This document shows, one piece after another, positions 53,134-62,253 of a stretch of 64,000 nucleotides of DNA. The DNA is from Kitasatospora sp. CB01950. GTDB taxonomy: Bacteria > Actinomycetota > Actinomycetes > Streptomycetales > Streptomycetaceae. Position numbers and translations under genes: made by a program. Where the stretch lies: NCBI RefSeq assembly GCF_001905465.1, contig NZ_LISX01000004.1:307667-371666 (forward strand), given 5' to 3'. Position 1 is the stretch's first letter, and each line of letters opens with the position of its first letter. The notes beneath the pieces are model-generated. The model saw nothing but the letters and a program-made list of their open reading frames with translations, was not told where the DNA came from and did not search any database.

Positions 53134-53520
53134 GCGACGCGCGCCGCTAGGGCCTGTGCGGACAGGGCCTGTGCGGACCCTGGGTGTTCGAGCAGTGGTG
53201 ACAGGGCGGTCGGCCCGGTGCGATGCACCGGGCGGCCGCCCTTCACCGTTGGCCCGTCGGGCCGGTGCCGGTCAACCCTGCTGCGTCCACTATTTTCTGA
53301 CGGACCGCCGGAAGCGGAGGGGCGCACGGGATGCCCATTAGCGCGCGGGGCGCATGGTGCGCAAGAGGCACTGCCTCGATTGAGCTATTTTCCGATGATC
53401 TGTTCTACCGCGCTGCCGTGAATCCCGGGCGTGGACCGCAGTTGAAGTGGCATGCTGCTCAGCGTCAGGGGGTTGGTACCAATTACCGCACTGTTGCCAG
53501 AAGTAGGGCCGGAGGTCGAT
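53134..53520. other. Gene-free stretch before the XRE/DUF397 pair
   Basis: Contains a 14-base direct repeat AGGGCCTGTGCGGA at 53149-53162 and 53164-53177, and an AT-richer part (53370-53410) that may hold the promoter of the regulator. No gene supported. Confidence 0.5.
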
Positions 53521-54378
53521 GTGTCCGCCAGCGTGAATCCGACGGTTCGCCGTCGCAGGCTCGGTGCCGAGCTCCGGCGGCTGCGCGAGTTCCGCGGGAT
53601 GACGGCCGAGGAGGTGGCCGGCCGTCTGATGGTCTCCCAGTCGAAGATCAGCCGACTGGAGAACGGCCGCCGCTCGATCAGCCAGCGTGACGTCCGGGAC
53701 CTGTGCGACGTCTACCAGGTCGAGGACGAGCGGGTCCGCAACGGCCTGATGGAGATGGCCAAGGAGTCGCGCCAGCGCGGCTGGTGGCACGAGTTCGGGG
53801 ACATCCCGTACAGCGTGTACATCGGGCTGGAGGCGGAGGCCTCGTCGATCCGGGCCTACGAGTCCTCGTTCGTGCCGGGCCTGTTGCAGACCCCGGAGTA
53901 CGCGGAGGCGGTGGTCACCGGCACCCAGCCGGACACCGATCCCACGGCGATCCGCCGCCGGGTGGAGGTGCGGCTCAAGCGCCAGCACCGGATACACGGC
54001 GAGGACCAGCTCGGCAGCCTGTGGGTGGTGGTCGACGAGGCGGTGCTGCGGCGCCAGGTCGGCGGCCCGCAGGTGATGGCCGAGCAGCTGTTCCAGCTGG
54101 TCGAGCTCGGTGAGCGGCCCAACATCAACCTGCAGGTCATACCGTTCAAGCACGGTGCGCACCCCGGTATGACCGGCACATTTTCCCTGATGGAGTTCCC
54201 CGAATCAGCGGATTCCACGGTCGTCTACTTCGAAGGAGTGACGAGCGATCTCTACCTCGAGAAGGAAGCCGACGTACGCCGCTATACCAATCTCTACGAC
54301 CACCTGCGAGCCGCGGCGCTGAGCGTCACGGAAAGCCGGTCGATGATCACCGAATTGGCAGAGGAGTTCATGAAATGA
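53521..54378 (+). CDS. XRE-family regulator with DUF5753 (Scr1-like)
   Basis: 285 residues from GTG 53521, chosen for GGAGG five bases upstream. An N-terminal XRE helix-turn-helix (LGAELRRLREFRGMTAEEVA, then MVSQSKISRLENGRR) is followed by a DUF5753 domain with AYESSFVPGLLQTPEYA, VVVDEAVLRR and EFPESADSTVVYFE. This family is greatly expanded in Streptomyces and always sits beside a DUF397 gene. Members such as WhiJ and Scr1 act in development or antibiotic control. Overlaps the DUF397 gene by ATGA. Confidence 0.92.
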   Translation: MSASVNPTVRRRRLGAELRRLREFRGMTAEEVAGRLMVSQSKISRLENGRRSISQRDVRDLCDVYQVEDERVRNGLMEMAKESRQRGWWHEFGDIPYSVYIGLEAEASSIRAYESSFVPGLLQTPEYAEAVVTGTQPDTDPTAIRRRVEVRLKRQHRIHGEDQLGSLWVVVDEAVLRRQVGGPQVMAEQLFQLVELGERPNINLQVIPFKHGAHPGMTGTFSLMEFPESADSTVVYFEGVTSDLYLEKEADVRRYTNLYDHLRAAALSVTESRSMITELAEEFMK

Positions 54379-54581
54379 GCAAGGCCATCGAGACCCTGAC
54401 CTGGCGCAAGAGCAGCTACAGCGGCGGCAACGGCGCGTGTGTGGAGATCGCTGTGCCGGGTGCTGCCTCGATCGCGGTCCGGGACTCCAAGGACCCGCAG
54501 GGCCCGCAGCTGCGCTTCTCCAGCGCCAGCTGGGCGGCGTTCGCGGCTGCGGCCGGTACGGGCGCGTTCGGCGAGGTCTGA
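54375..54581 (+). CDS. DUF397 family protein
   Basis: 68 residues. The full DUF397 signature is visible: LTWRKSSYSGGNGACVEIAV, then IAVRDSKDPQGPQLRFSSASW and AAFAA. Coupled to the XRE gene by a four-base overlap. DUF397 proteins are thought to bind and counteract their XRE partner; Scr1/Scr2 of S. coelicolor behaves like a toxin-antitoxin pair. No separate promoter seen. Confidence 0.93.
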   Translation: MSKAIETLTWRKSSYSGGNGACVEIAVPGAASIAVRDSKDPQGPQLRFSSASWAAFAAAAGTGAFGEV

Positions 54582-54603
54582 TCCGCGGCTCCCTGTGCGT
54601 CCT

Positions 54604-54635
54604 CGGTGCCCGCCGCCTCTCCGCGGCGGGCACCG
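54604..54635. terminator. Bidirectional terminator
   Basis: A perfect 13-base-pair stem (54604-54616 with 54623-54635) between the convergent DUF397 and ADP-ribosylglycohydrolase genes. Confidence 0.85.
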
Positions 54636-54649
54636 TCGCTCAGCAGGGC

Positions 54650-55750
54650 TCAACTGCAGGCCGGGTAGCGGGTGTTCCAGCCTTCGGTGCCGTGCAGGGC
54701 GGGGCCGTGCAGGAGTTCCAGCACCAGGTCGTCGGCGAGTTCCAGGATCGCGCCGCGGCCTTCGAGTTCGGCGAGCAGCTCGGGCGGGAGTGCGGTCTCG
54801 CCGTGCAGGGCGCCCAGCAGGTTGCCGCAGATGGATCCGGTGGAGTCGCTGTCGCCGGAGTGGTTGACGGCCAGCAGCAGGCCGCTGCGGACGTCCTCGG
54901 CGACCAGGGCGCAGTACAGGCCGATGGCGAGCGACTCCTCGGCGGTCCAGCCCTCGCCGAGTTCCTCGACGCGTTCGGCGGACGGCACGCCGGCCCGGAC
55001 GGCGTCCAGGGCGGCGCGCAGGGCGGCGGTGGTCTCGTCGTGGCCGGGGCGTTCGGACAGCAGCGCCAGGGCGAGGTGGACGCCCTCCTCCAGGGTGCCG
55101 CCGCCGGCGACGGCGTGGACGATCACGGCGAAGGCCCCGGCGGACAGGTAGCCGGTGGGGTGGCCGTGGGTCAGTACCGAGCATTCGACGGCGAGTTGGA
55201 AGACCAGGGCCGGGTCCCAGGCGGTGAGCAGTCCGAACGGGGCGGCGCGCATCACGGTGCCGCAGCCCTTCGAGTCGGGGTTGCGCGGCTCCTCGACGGT
55301 GGGCAGCGGCCCGTCCTCGGTGCCGGCCAGGCCGGACAGGCAGGCATTGCCGGGGGCGCGGCGTTCGTACAGCCACTCCTCGCGGCCGAGCCAGCCGAGG
55401 TCCTTGCGGCGCTCGTCGGGCCCCCAGTCCTGCTGGGTGGCGTACCAGCGCAGGTAGGCGCGGTGCAGGTCGGACGGCGGGTGCCAGAGGCCGCTGTCGC
55501 GGCCGATGTGGGAGCGGATCAGGCCGTCGACGGTGAACATGCTCATCTGGGTGTCGTCGGTGACGGCGCCGCGCCGCCCGTAGGCGGGGACGTAGCCGGT
55601 GACGCCCGCCTCGCCGTGGGTGGCGCGGATCTGCTCCAGCTGTTCGAACTCGATGCCGGCGCCGAGGGCGTCGCCGATCGCACCGCCGAGCAGACAGCCC
55701 CGCACCCGGCTGCGGAAGTCCTGCTGCTGGGCGCGTGACCACAGGGGCAT
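54650..55750 (-). CDS. ADP-ribosylglycohydrolase family protein
   Basis: 366 residues from ATG 55750 (GTG at 55753 is equally possible; neither has a good ribosome binding site). The family signatures are present: RGCLLGGAIGDALGAGIEF, AVTDDTQMSMF (first Mg2+ site) and HSGDSDSTGSICGNLLGAL (second Mg2+ site). The fold removes ADP-ribose from arginine or other acceptors, as DraG does, or cleaves related N-glycosides. No ADP-ribosyltransferase is nearby, so the target is unknown. Confidence 0.9.
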   Translation of the reverse strand: MPLWSRAQQQDFRSRVRGCLLGGAIGDALGAGIEFEQLEQIRATHGEAGVTGYVPAYGRRGAVTDDTQMSMFTVDGLIRSHIGRDSGLWHPPSDLHRAYLRWYATQQDWGPDERRKDLGWLGREEWLYERRAPGNACLSGLAGTEDGPLPTVEEPRNPDSKGCGTVMRAAPFGLLTAWDPALVFQLAVECSVLTHGHPTGYLSAGAFAVIVHAVAGGGTLEEGVHLALALLSERPGHDETTAALRAALDAVRAGVPSAERVEELGEGWTAEESLAIGLYCALVAEDVRSGLLLAVNHSGDSDSTGSICGNLLGALHGETALPPELLAELEGRGAILELADDLVLELLHGPALHGTEGWNTRYPACS

Positions 55751-55875
55751 CACGGGTGGGGGCCTTTCGGTCGGCGGCGTCGGACAGCAGACGCACTGTA
55801 TTCGAAGGTCCGGTCGAAACCGCCGGGCTCCACCGAACATCCATCCGCCCGTGGTCGGGAGGCCTCCCCAGGGCC

Positions 55876-58458
55876 TCAGTCGAGCACGGGCAGCAGCCGG
55901 GGCAGGTGCCCGTCGGAGGCGAGGGCGGCGGCCCGCCGTTCGGCCGGCACCTGCCCGTAGTCGGTGGTGCGCTGCCGGGCGGGACGGCCGGCCAGGGCGG
56001 CGATCGCCTCCAGGTCGCGGACCGACTTGTAGGAGCCCCAGGAGGAGCCCGCCATCCGGGAGATGGTCTCCTCCATCAGCGTGCCGCCGAGGTCGTTGGC
56101 GCCGCTGCGGAGCATCTCGGCGGCGCCCTCCGCGCCGAGCTTCACCCAGCTGGTCTGGATGTTGGGGATGTGCGGGTGCAGCAGCAGCCGGGCCATCGCG
56201 GTGACCGCCCGGTTGTCGCGCGCGGTCGGGCCGGGCCGGGCGATGCCCGCCAGGTACACGGGCGCGTTGGTGTGCACGAACGGCAGGGTGACGAACTCGG
56301 TGAACCCGCCGGTGCGCTGCTGGAGTTCGGCGAGCAGCCGCAGGTGGCCGAGCCAGTGCTTCGGGGTGTCGACGTGCCCGTACATCATGGTGGACGACGA
56401 GCGCAGGCCCAACTCGTGGGCGGCGGTGACGACTTCGACCCAGGTCGCGGCGGGCAGCTTGCCCTTGGTGAGGATCCAGCGCACCTCGTCGTCGAGGATC
56501 TCCGCGGCGGTGCCGGGGATGGAGTCAAGCCCGGCCTCCTTCGCGGCGGCCAGCCAGTCGCGGATCGACAGGCCGGTGCGGGTGGCGCCGTTGACGACCT
56601 CCATCGGCGAGAACGCGTGCACGTGGATGCCGGGGACGCGCTGCTTCACGGCCCGGGCGATGTCGAAGTACGCGGTGCCGGGCAGGTCGGGGTGGATGCC
56701 GCCCTGCATGCACACCTCGGTCGCGCCGACCTCCCAGGCCTGCTCGGCCCGTTCGGCGACCTGGTCCAGCGAGAGGGTGTACGCGTCGGCGTCGGTGCGG
56801 CGCTGGGCGAACGCGCAGAACCGGCAGCCGGTGTAGCAGACGTTGGTGAAGTTGATGTTCCGGGTGACGCAGTACGTCACCTCCTCGCCGACGGTGTCGC
56901 GGCGCAGCTGGTCGGCGATCCGGGTCAGCGCGTCCAGCGCGTCGCCGTCCGCGTGGAACAGCGCCAGGGCCTGGTCGTCCGTCAGCCTGGTCGGGTCGTC
57001 GGCGGCGGTGGACAGCGCGGCGCGCACGTCGGTGTCGAGTCGGCGCGGGACGGGGGCGGCGGCCTGTTCGCGCAGGGTGTCCCAGTCGCCGTAGACGTCG
57101 TCGAAGTCGGAGCGGCGGTCGCCGGTGCGGCCTTCGGTGTCGACGGTGCGGAACAGGTCGGTGCGGCCGCCGCCGGTCATCGGCTCGTCGGGTTCCTGCC
57201 AGGGCAGGCCGGCGGGGCGGCGGCCCTCGACGGCGAGGCCGGTGGCGGGGTCGGCGAGGGCGCGGACGTGCGGCAGCAGGCGGGGGTCGAGCCAGGGCTC
57301 GCCGCGCTTCAGGTACTCGGGGTAGATCGTCAACCGCTCGCGCAGCGTGTACCCGGATTCGGCGGTCCGCTCGGCCAACTCTTCGATGTGCGGCCAGGGG
57401 CGTTCCGGGTTGACGTGGTCGGGTGTCAGCGGGGAGATGCCGCCCCAGTCGTCGAGTCCGGCGCCGATCAGCAGCGCGAACTCGGCGTCCACCAGGTTCG
57501 GCGGGGCCTGGATCCGGGCGGCGGGGCCGAGCACCAGCCGGGCGACCGCCACCGCGGCGGCCAGCTCGGACAGTTCGGCGTCCGGCATGGCCCGCATCGC
57601 GGTGTCCGGCTTGGCCCGGAAGTTCTGCACGATCACTTCCTGCACGCCCTGGTAGGCGCGGGCCACCTTGCGGATCGCCAGCAGCGATTCGGCGCGTTCC
57701 TCGTAGGTCTCGCCGATGCCGATCAGCACGCCGGTGGTGAACGGGACGGCGCTGCGTCCGGCGTCCTCCAGCACCCGCAGCCGGACGGCCGGCTCCTTGT
57801 CGGGGGAGCCGTGGTGCGGGCCGCCGGGCTCCGACCAGAGGCGGGTGGCGGTGGTCTCCAGCATCATGCCCATCGACGGGGCGACCGGCTTGAGGCGCTG
57901 GAAGTCCGTCCAGGACAGCACGCCGGGGTTCAGGTGCGGCAGCAGCCCGGTCTCCTCCAGCACCCGCACGGCCATCGCCCGCACGTACGCCAGGGTGTCG
58001 TCGTAGCCGTGCGCGTCCAGCCACTCGCGGGCCTCCGGCCAGCGGTCCTCGGGGCGGTCGCCGAGCGTGAACAGGGCCTCCTTGCAGCCGAGTTCGGCGC
58101 CCCGGCGGGCGATGTCCAGCACCTCGTCCGGGGACAGGTACAGCCCGTGGCCGTCCTTGCGGAGCTTGCCCGGCACGGTGACGAAGGTGCAGTAGTGGCA
58201 GCGGTCCCGGCACAGCCGGGTCAGCGGAATGAACACCTTGCGCGAGTACGTGATGACCCCGGGGCGGCCGGCCTGCTCCAGCCCGGCGTCGCGCAGCCGC
58301 GCGGCCACCCGGCACAGCTGCTCCAGGTCCTCGCCCCGCGCCCGGAGCAGCACCGCGGCCTCCGCGACGTCCAGCGCCACCCCGTCCCGGGCCCGGCGCA
58401 GCGCGCGCCGCATCGCGTTCGGGGTGGGGTAGTCGGACTGCGGAGGCTGCTGGCTCAT
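55876..58458 (-). CDS. fbiC: Bifunctional FO synthase (CofG/CofH fusion)
   Basis: 860 residues from ATG 58458. Two radical SAM domains: the CofG half has [10 protein letters not shown] near residue 85, the CofH half [10 protein letters not shown] near 540, each a CxxxCxxC [4Fe-4S] site. The enzyme joins tyrosine and the ribityl-diaminouracil from riboflavin synthesis to form FO, the chromophore of cofactor F420. The fused form is typical of actinobacteria. The linker between halves (about 400-500) is Gly/Asp/Arg-rich. Divergent from the LolA-like gene. Confidence 0.96.
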   Translation of the reverse strand: MSQQPPQSDYPTPNAMRRALRRARDGVALDVAEAAVLLRARGEDLEQLCRVAARLRDAGLEQAGRPGVITYSRKVFIPLTRLCRDRCHYCTFVTVPGKLRKDGHGLYLSPDEVLDIARRGAELGCKEALFTLGDRPEDRWPEAREWLDAHGYDDTLAYVRAMAVRVLEETGLLPHLNPGVLSWTDFQRLKPVAPSMGMMLETTATRLWSEPGGPHHGSPDKEPAVRLRVLEDAGRSAVPFTTGVLIGIGETYEERAESLLAIRKVARAYQGVQEVIVQNFRAKPDTAMRAMPDAELSELAAAVAVARLVLGPAARIQAPPNLVDAEFALLIGAGLDDWGGISPLTPDHVNPERPWPHIEELAERTAESGYTLRERLTIYPEYLKRGEPWLDPRLLPHVRALADPATGLAVEGRRPAGLPWQEPDEPMTGGGRTDLFRTVDTEGRTGDRRSDFDDVYGDWDTLREQAAAPVPRRLDTDVRAALSTAADDPTRLTDDQALALFHADGDALDALTRIADQLRRDTVGEEVTYCVTRNINFTNVCYTGCRFCAFAQRRTDADAYTLSLDQVAERAEQAWEVGATEVCMQGGIHPDLPGTAYFDIARAVKQRVPGIHVHAFSPMEVVNGATRTGLSIRDWLAAAKEAGLDSIPGTAAEILDDEVRWILTKGKLPAATWVEVVTAAHELGLRSSSTMMYGHVDTPKHWLGHLRLLAELQQRTGGFTEFVTLPFVHTNAPVYLAGIARPGPTARDNRAVTAMARLLLHPHIPNIQTSWVKLGAEGAAEMLRSGANDLGGTLMEETISRMAGSSWGSYKSVRDLEAIAALAGRPARQRTTDYGQVPAERRAAALASDGHLPRLLPVLD

Positions 58459-58500
58459 GGATTGGACCCTACGCGAGGCGTACACCTGCGGGACGACAGA

Positions 58501-58521
58501 ACCCTGAGGGTGTCTCAGGGT
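58501..58521. promoter_or_regulatory. Inverted repeat in the fbiC/LolA-like divergent region
   Basis: ACCCTGAG-GGTGT-CTCAGGGT, perfect 8-base arms, 43 bases upstream of fbiC. Candidate operator; a transcript hairpin is less likely in this divergent setting. Confidence 0.4.
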
Positions 58522-58641
58522 CGCAATGCGCCGGATACAACGCGAGACGTACCGCGATCTGCTGCCGCCGGGCGACGCGCCGAACGGGCGTGCGGGGCTT
58601 CAATGGACAGTGACAGCAGACGGACTCTGAAGGGGGCCGCA

Positions 58642-59820
58642 GTGGAGCAGGAATCCACCGCAGTACAGGACTTGACGCCGACCCGTCCCGGTCGTCGGCG
58701 CACCGCCGTGCGGATCGGCGTGCCCGCGGCGATCGCCACCGTCGTCGCCGTCGGCATCGGCCTGGTGCCCGCGCTGGCCAGCGACGAATCGCCGAACCTG
58801 CCCGCGATCAGCGCCCAGGACCTGGTCGCCAAGGCCCTCTCGGCGAACACCGACACCTTCACCGGCACCGTCCGGATCAACGCCGACCTGGGCCTGCCCA
58901 CCGCGCTGACCGACGTCGCCACCGGCTCCGGCCCGATCGGCGAGCTCGCCCGCGGCGCCGGTGCGAAGACCGGCTCCGCCGACCCGCAGACGAAGGCCGT
59001 CGAACTGCTCGGCGGCTCGCACACCCTGACGGTCGCCGCGGACGGACCGGACCGCCAGAAGCTCACCCTGGCCAGCCAGAAGTCCGGCTACGAGCTGGTC
59101 CACAACGGCGACCAGGTGTGGGCGTACGACCGCAACTCCCAGCAGGCCCTGCACCTGACCGGCGCGGGCGCCGACGGGCGCCACCCGGACGGCAAGGAGG
59201 GCATCGGTTCGGTCACCCCGCAGGAGATCGCCAAGCAGCTGCTCGAACACTCCGCCGACACCACCTCGGTGACGGTCGACGGCACCGAGCGGGTCGCCGG
59301 GCACGCCGCGTACAAGCTCAGCATCAAGCCCAAGCAGGCCGGCTCCACGGTCGCCGAGATCCGCGTCTCGATCGACGCCGAGAAGGGCATGCCGTTGGCC
59401 GTGCAGCTGCGCACGGTGGACGGCGCGACCGCGTTCGACGTGCGCTTCGGCACCCTGTCGTACGCCAAGCCGGACGCCAAGACCTTCCAGTTCAGCGCCC
59501 CCAAGGGCGCGAAGGTGATCGAGCGCTCGGACGGCAAGCTGTCCGACAACCCGATGCCGTCCGTCCCGGGCCTGCCCTCGCTGCCGACCGGCGACGGCGC
59601 CAAGGGCGGCGTCCTCGGCGAGGGCTGGACGGCCGTCGCGCACGCCGAGGTGGGCGCGGACGCCGCGAAGGGCCTCGCCAAGTTCGCCGGCCGTCCGGTC
59701 AAGGGCGGCACCCTGGTGTCCAGCCGGGTCGTCAACGCCCTGATCACCAACGACGGCAAGGTGTACGTGGGCGCCGTCACCCCGGAGACCCTGGAGCAGG
59801 TCGCCGCCTCCGGCAAGTGA
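58642..59820 (+). CDS. LolA-like/MucB-like exported protein
   Basis: 392 residues from GTG 58642, chosen for AAGGGGG five bases upstream; an in-frame ATG at 58603 has no such site. One N-terminal membrane/signal segment (VPAAIATVVAVGIGLVPALA), then a LolA/RseB-like beta-fold: FTGTVRINADLGLP, GYELVHNGDQVWAYDRN and AAYKLSIKPKQAGSTVAEI. Gram-positive members of this fold are surface lipoprotein-like or sigma-factor-linked sensors; function here is unknown. A strong terminator follows. Confidence 0.8.
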   Translation: MEQESTAVQDLTPTRPGRRRTAVRIGVPAAIATVVAVGIGLVPALASDESPNLPAISAQDLVAKALSANTDTFTGTVRINADLGLPTALTDVATGSGPIGELARGAGAKTGSADPQTKAVELLGGSHTLTVAADGPDRQKLTLASQKSGYELVHNGDQVWAYDRNSQQALHLTGAGADGRHPDGKEGIGSVTPQEIAKQLLEHSADTTSVTVDGTERVAGHAAYKLSIKPKQAGSTVAEIRVSIDAEKGMPLAVQLRTVDGATAFDVRFGTLSYAKPDAKTFQFSAPKGAKVIERSDGKLSDNPMPSVPGLPSLPTGDGAKGGVLGEGWTAVAHAEVGADAAKGLAKFAGRPVKGGTLVSSRVVNALITNDGKVYVGAVTPETLEQVAASGK

Positions 59821-59827
59821 CCACCGT

Positions 59828-59863
59828 GCGGGGCCCCGGGGTCGACCGACCCCGGGGCCCCGC
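59828..59863 (+). terminator. Terminator of the LolA-like gene
   Basis: A perfect 16-base-pair stem with a 4-base loop (59828-59843 with 59848-59863), seven bases after the stop. Confidence 0.85.
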
Positions 59864-59983
59864 CTCGTCGTTCCGACCCTTGCGCGACCCTTGACGCGGC
59901 TCGGGCGAACCGGTGGGATGGTAGGCCGCCGCGGACCGTTCGTCCGCCGTTCGCCCACCCGTTCACCCGCCGCTGGGAGCACC

Positions 59984-61228
59984 GTGCCGATCCGCCGCCG
60001 CTCAGCCCTGTTCGGCGGGCTCGCGATCGCCTGCGCCGCGGCCCTGGCCCGCTGCGGACCCGCCGCCGCGGACGCCGGGAACCACCCCGCCGGGCTGCTG
60101 GAGGTGACCTCCGGCTGGACCACCGACCCCGACCGCACCGGGATGCAGGCCCTGCTCGCCGTCCTGAAGGGCCGGGCCCCGGACGTCACCTTCGTCTCCG
60201 GTGACGGCTCCACCGCGACCGACCCGGTCGCCCGCCTCGCCGACGGCCGCCCGCCGGACAGCCTCCACTGTTCCGGCGGCACCGAACTCGCCGAGCTGGC
60301 ACCGCACTTGGAGCCCCTCGACAGTCTCGCCCGGAGCCGCCGGTGGACCTCCGGCCTGCCCGCCGGGCTCCAACCCCGACTGCGCGTCGGACACACCCTG
60401 TACGGCGTCCCGGCGGGCGTCCGCCGCACCAACCTGCTCTGGTCCAACCGCCAGGTGCTGGCCGACGCCGCCGCCGACCCCGCGCCCGCCGACCCGGGCC
60501 TGCTGATCGCCCAGCTGCAACGCGTCACCGCCACCGGCCGCACCGCCCTCGCCGTCGGCGGCCCCGCCGAGGTCCTCCACCTCGCCGAGACCGCGCTGCT
60601 GGCCGCCCACGGCCCCGACGCGTTCGGCGCCCTCTGGCGGCCCGGCGGCCCGTGGAACTCCCCCGCCACCACCACCGCCCAGCGCGTCCTGGACGCCCTG
60701 CTCGCGCACGCCGCCCCGATCACCCCGGACGCCGACTGGACCGACGCCGCCCGCCTCCTCGGCACCGGCCAAGCCGGCTACCTGCTCACCGGCGACTGGG
60801 CGGACGCCTGGCTGCGCACCGACCTCGGCCTGCGCGCCGACGCCGACTACCGCTGGGCCGCCGCACCGGGCACCGCCGGCCTGTTCCAGTCCCGCGCCGA
60901 CGTCTTCACCCTCCCCCGCGGCGCCCACCACCGCACCGCCGCCCTCGCCTGGCTGGACGTCTGCGCCGGCCTCGACGGCCAGGTCGCGCTCAACGGCGCC
61001 CGCACCGCCGTCCCGGCCCGCACCGACCTGCCCGAACCGACGCTGGCCATGTTCGGCCCGTACGCCCGCTGGTCGCTGGACGAGTGGCGGCAGCGCCGCT
61101 CCCTCGACTCACTCACCCACGGCGGTCTGCTCGGCGGCCACCGCCGCGCCGCCGTGCTGGCCGCCGCCACGGCCTTCACCACCCACCGCGACAGCACCCG
61201 CCTGGCGCGCGACCTGGCCGCCGCCTGA
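59984..61228 (+). CDS. Extracellular solute-binding protein (ABC sugar type), orphan
   Basis: 414 residues from GTG 59984 (GGGAG upstream). A twin-arginine-like start IRRRSALFGGLAIACAAALA is followed by RCGPAAA. The Cys sits where a lipobox would be, but Arg at -1 is not canonical, so lipid attachment is doubtful. The body resembles sugar-binding MalE/UgpB-type proteins (AVGGPAEVLHLAET, TGDWADAW, WAAAPGTAGLFQSRADVFTL). No permease or ATPase genes lie beside it. Its 3' end overlaps the convergent rarD gene by 120 bases. Confidence 0.75.
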   Translation: MPIRRRSALFGGLAIACAAALARCGPAAADAGNHPAGLLEVTSGWTTDPDRTGMQALLAVLKGRAPDVTFVSGDGSTATDPVARLADGRPPDSLHCSGGTELAELAPHLEPLDSLARSRRWTSGLPAGLQPRLRVGHTLYGVPAGVRRTNLLWSNRQVLADAAADPAPADPGLLIAQLQRVTATGRTALAVGGPAEVLHLAETALLAAHGPDAFGALWRPGGPWNSPATTTAQRVLDALLAHAAPITPDADWTDAARLLGTGQAGYLLTGDWADAWLRTDLGLRADADYRWAAAPGTAGLFQSRADVFTLPRGAHHRTAALAWLDVCAGLDGQVALNGARTAVPARTDLPEPTLAMFGPYARWSLDEWRQRRSLDSLTHGGLLGGHRRAAVLAAATAFTTHRDSTRLARDLAAA

Positions 61229-62110
61229 CCGCACCCGCCGCAACGCGTCCACGCTCAGCACCACCAGCGCCACCCACACCAGCCCGAAACCCGCCCAGCG
61301 GGCCGGCGACATCGACTCGTGGAAGACCGTCACGCCGATCAGGAACTGGAACATCGGCGCCAGGTACTGCAACAGCCCCAGCGTCGTCAGCGGCACCCGC
61401 AGCGCCGCCGCGCCGAAGCACATCAGCGGCACCGCCGTGATCACCCCGCTCGCCACCAGCAGCGCGGTGTGCCCCCACCCGTAGTGCCCGAGGCTGCCCT
61501 CGCCGCGCACCCCCAGGTACACCAGGAACCCCAGCGCGAACGGGAACATCACCGCGCTCTCCACCGCCAGGCTCTCCGCCCCGCCCAGCGCCACCTTCTT
61601 CTTCAGCAGCCCGTACGTCGCGAACGAGAACGCCAGCGTCAACGCGATCCACGGCAGTCGGCCGTACGCCACCGTCAGCACCGCGACCGCGGCCACTCCG
61701 ACCCCGACCGCCGCCCACTGCGCCGTCCGCAGCCGCTCGCGCAGGACCAGCACGCCGAACGCGATCGTCACCAGCGGATTGATGAAGTACCCGAGGCTCG
61801 TCTCCACCACGTGCCCGGCGTTCACGGCCCAGATGTACACGCCCCAGTTCACCGAGACGGTGACCGCCGCGAGCGCCAGCATCGCCAGCCTCCTCGGCTG
61901 GCGCAGCAGCGGGCGTATCCACCCCCACTTCCGCCGCACCAGCAGCATCAGCACCACCGCGAGCAGCGACCACACCATCCGGTTCGCCAGGATGTCGGCC
62001 GCCCCGGCCGGCTCCAGCAGCGGCCAGAACAGCGGGAACAACCCCCACATCCCGTACGCCGCAAAGCCGTTCCACAACCCGACCCTGGCCTCCTGCGAAC
62101 CCTCCGCCAT
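61109..62110 (-). CDS. rarD: EamA/RarD family transporter
   Basis: 333 residues from ATG 62110, with GAAGGG about eight bases upstream. Ten membrane helices in two EamA repeats; RarD marks are GMWGLFPLFWPLLEPAGAAD at the start, NWGVYIWAVNAGHVVETSLG and YFINPLVTIAFGVLVL. RarD proteins are linked to chloramphenicol-like compound or metabolite export, but substrates are unproven. The last 35 residues are Gly/Ala/Val-rich and are encoded antisense to the solute-binding protein gene, so the natural end may be an extension gained by stop-codon loss. Confidence 0.9.
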   Translation of the reverse strand: MAEGSQEARVGLWNGFAAYGMWGLFPLFWPLLEPAGAADILANRMVWSLLAVVLMLLVRRKWGWIRPLLRQPRRLAMLALAAVTVSVNWGVYIWAVNAGHVVETSLGYFINPLVTIAFGVLVLRERLRTAQWAAVGVGVAAVAVLTVAYGRLPWIALTLAFSFATYGLLKKKVALGGAESLAVESAVMFPFALGFLVYLGVRGEGSLGHYGWGHTALLVASGVITAVPLMCFGAAALRVPLTTLGLLQYLAPMFQFLIGVTVFHESMSPARWAGFGLVWVALVVLSVDALRRVRSGGGQVARQAGAVAVGGEGRGGGQHGGAAVAAEQTAVGE

Positions 62111-62253
62111 GGCCCTGCCCTTCACCCGCGCACGAAACGTCCTCCGAAAGGTAGCGGCACGCGGGTGAAGGTGTCATCTCCAAAATGGAAAATGACTACT
62201 GACAAGTAATAGCGACCCGCCGGGAGCGGGCCCGTCCCGACGTCTCCGGTCCG

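Noticed and set aside
55735..59820. A 1361-codon open frame on the plus strand
   Set aside because: It runs antisense through the certain FO synthase gene; only its last 392 codons form a real gene (LolA-like). GC-rich codon bias leaves long open antisense frames.
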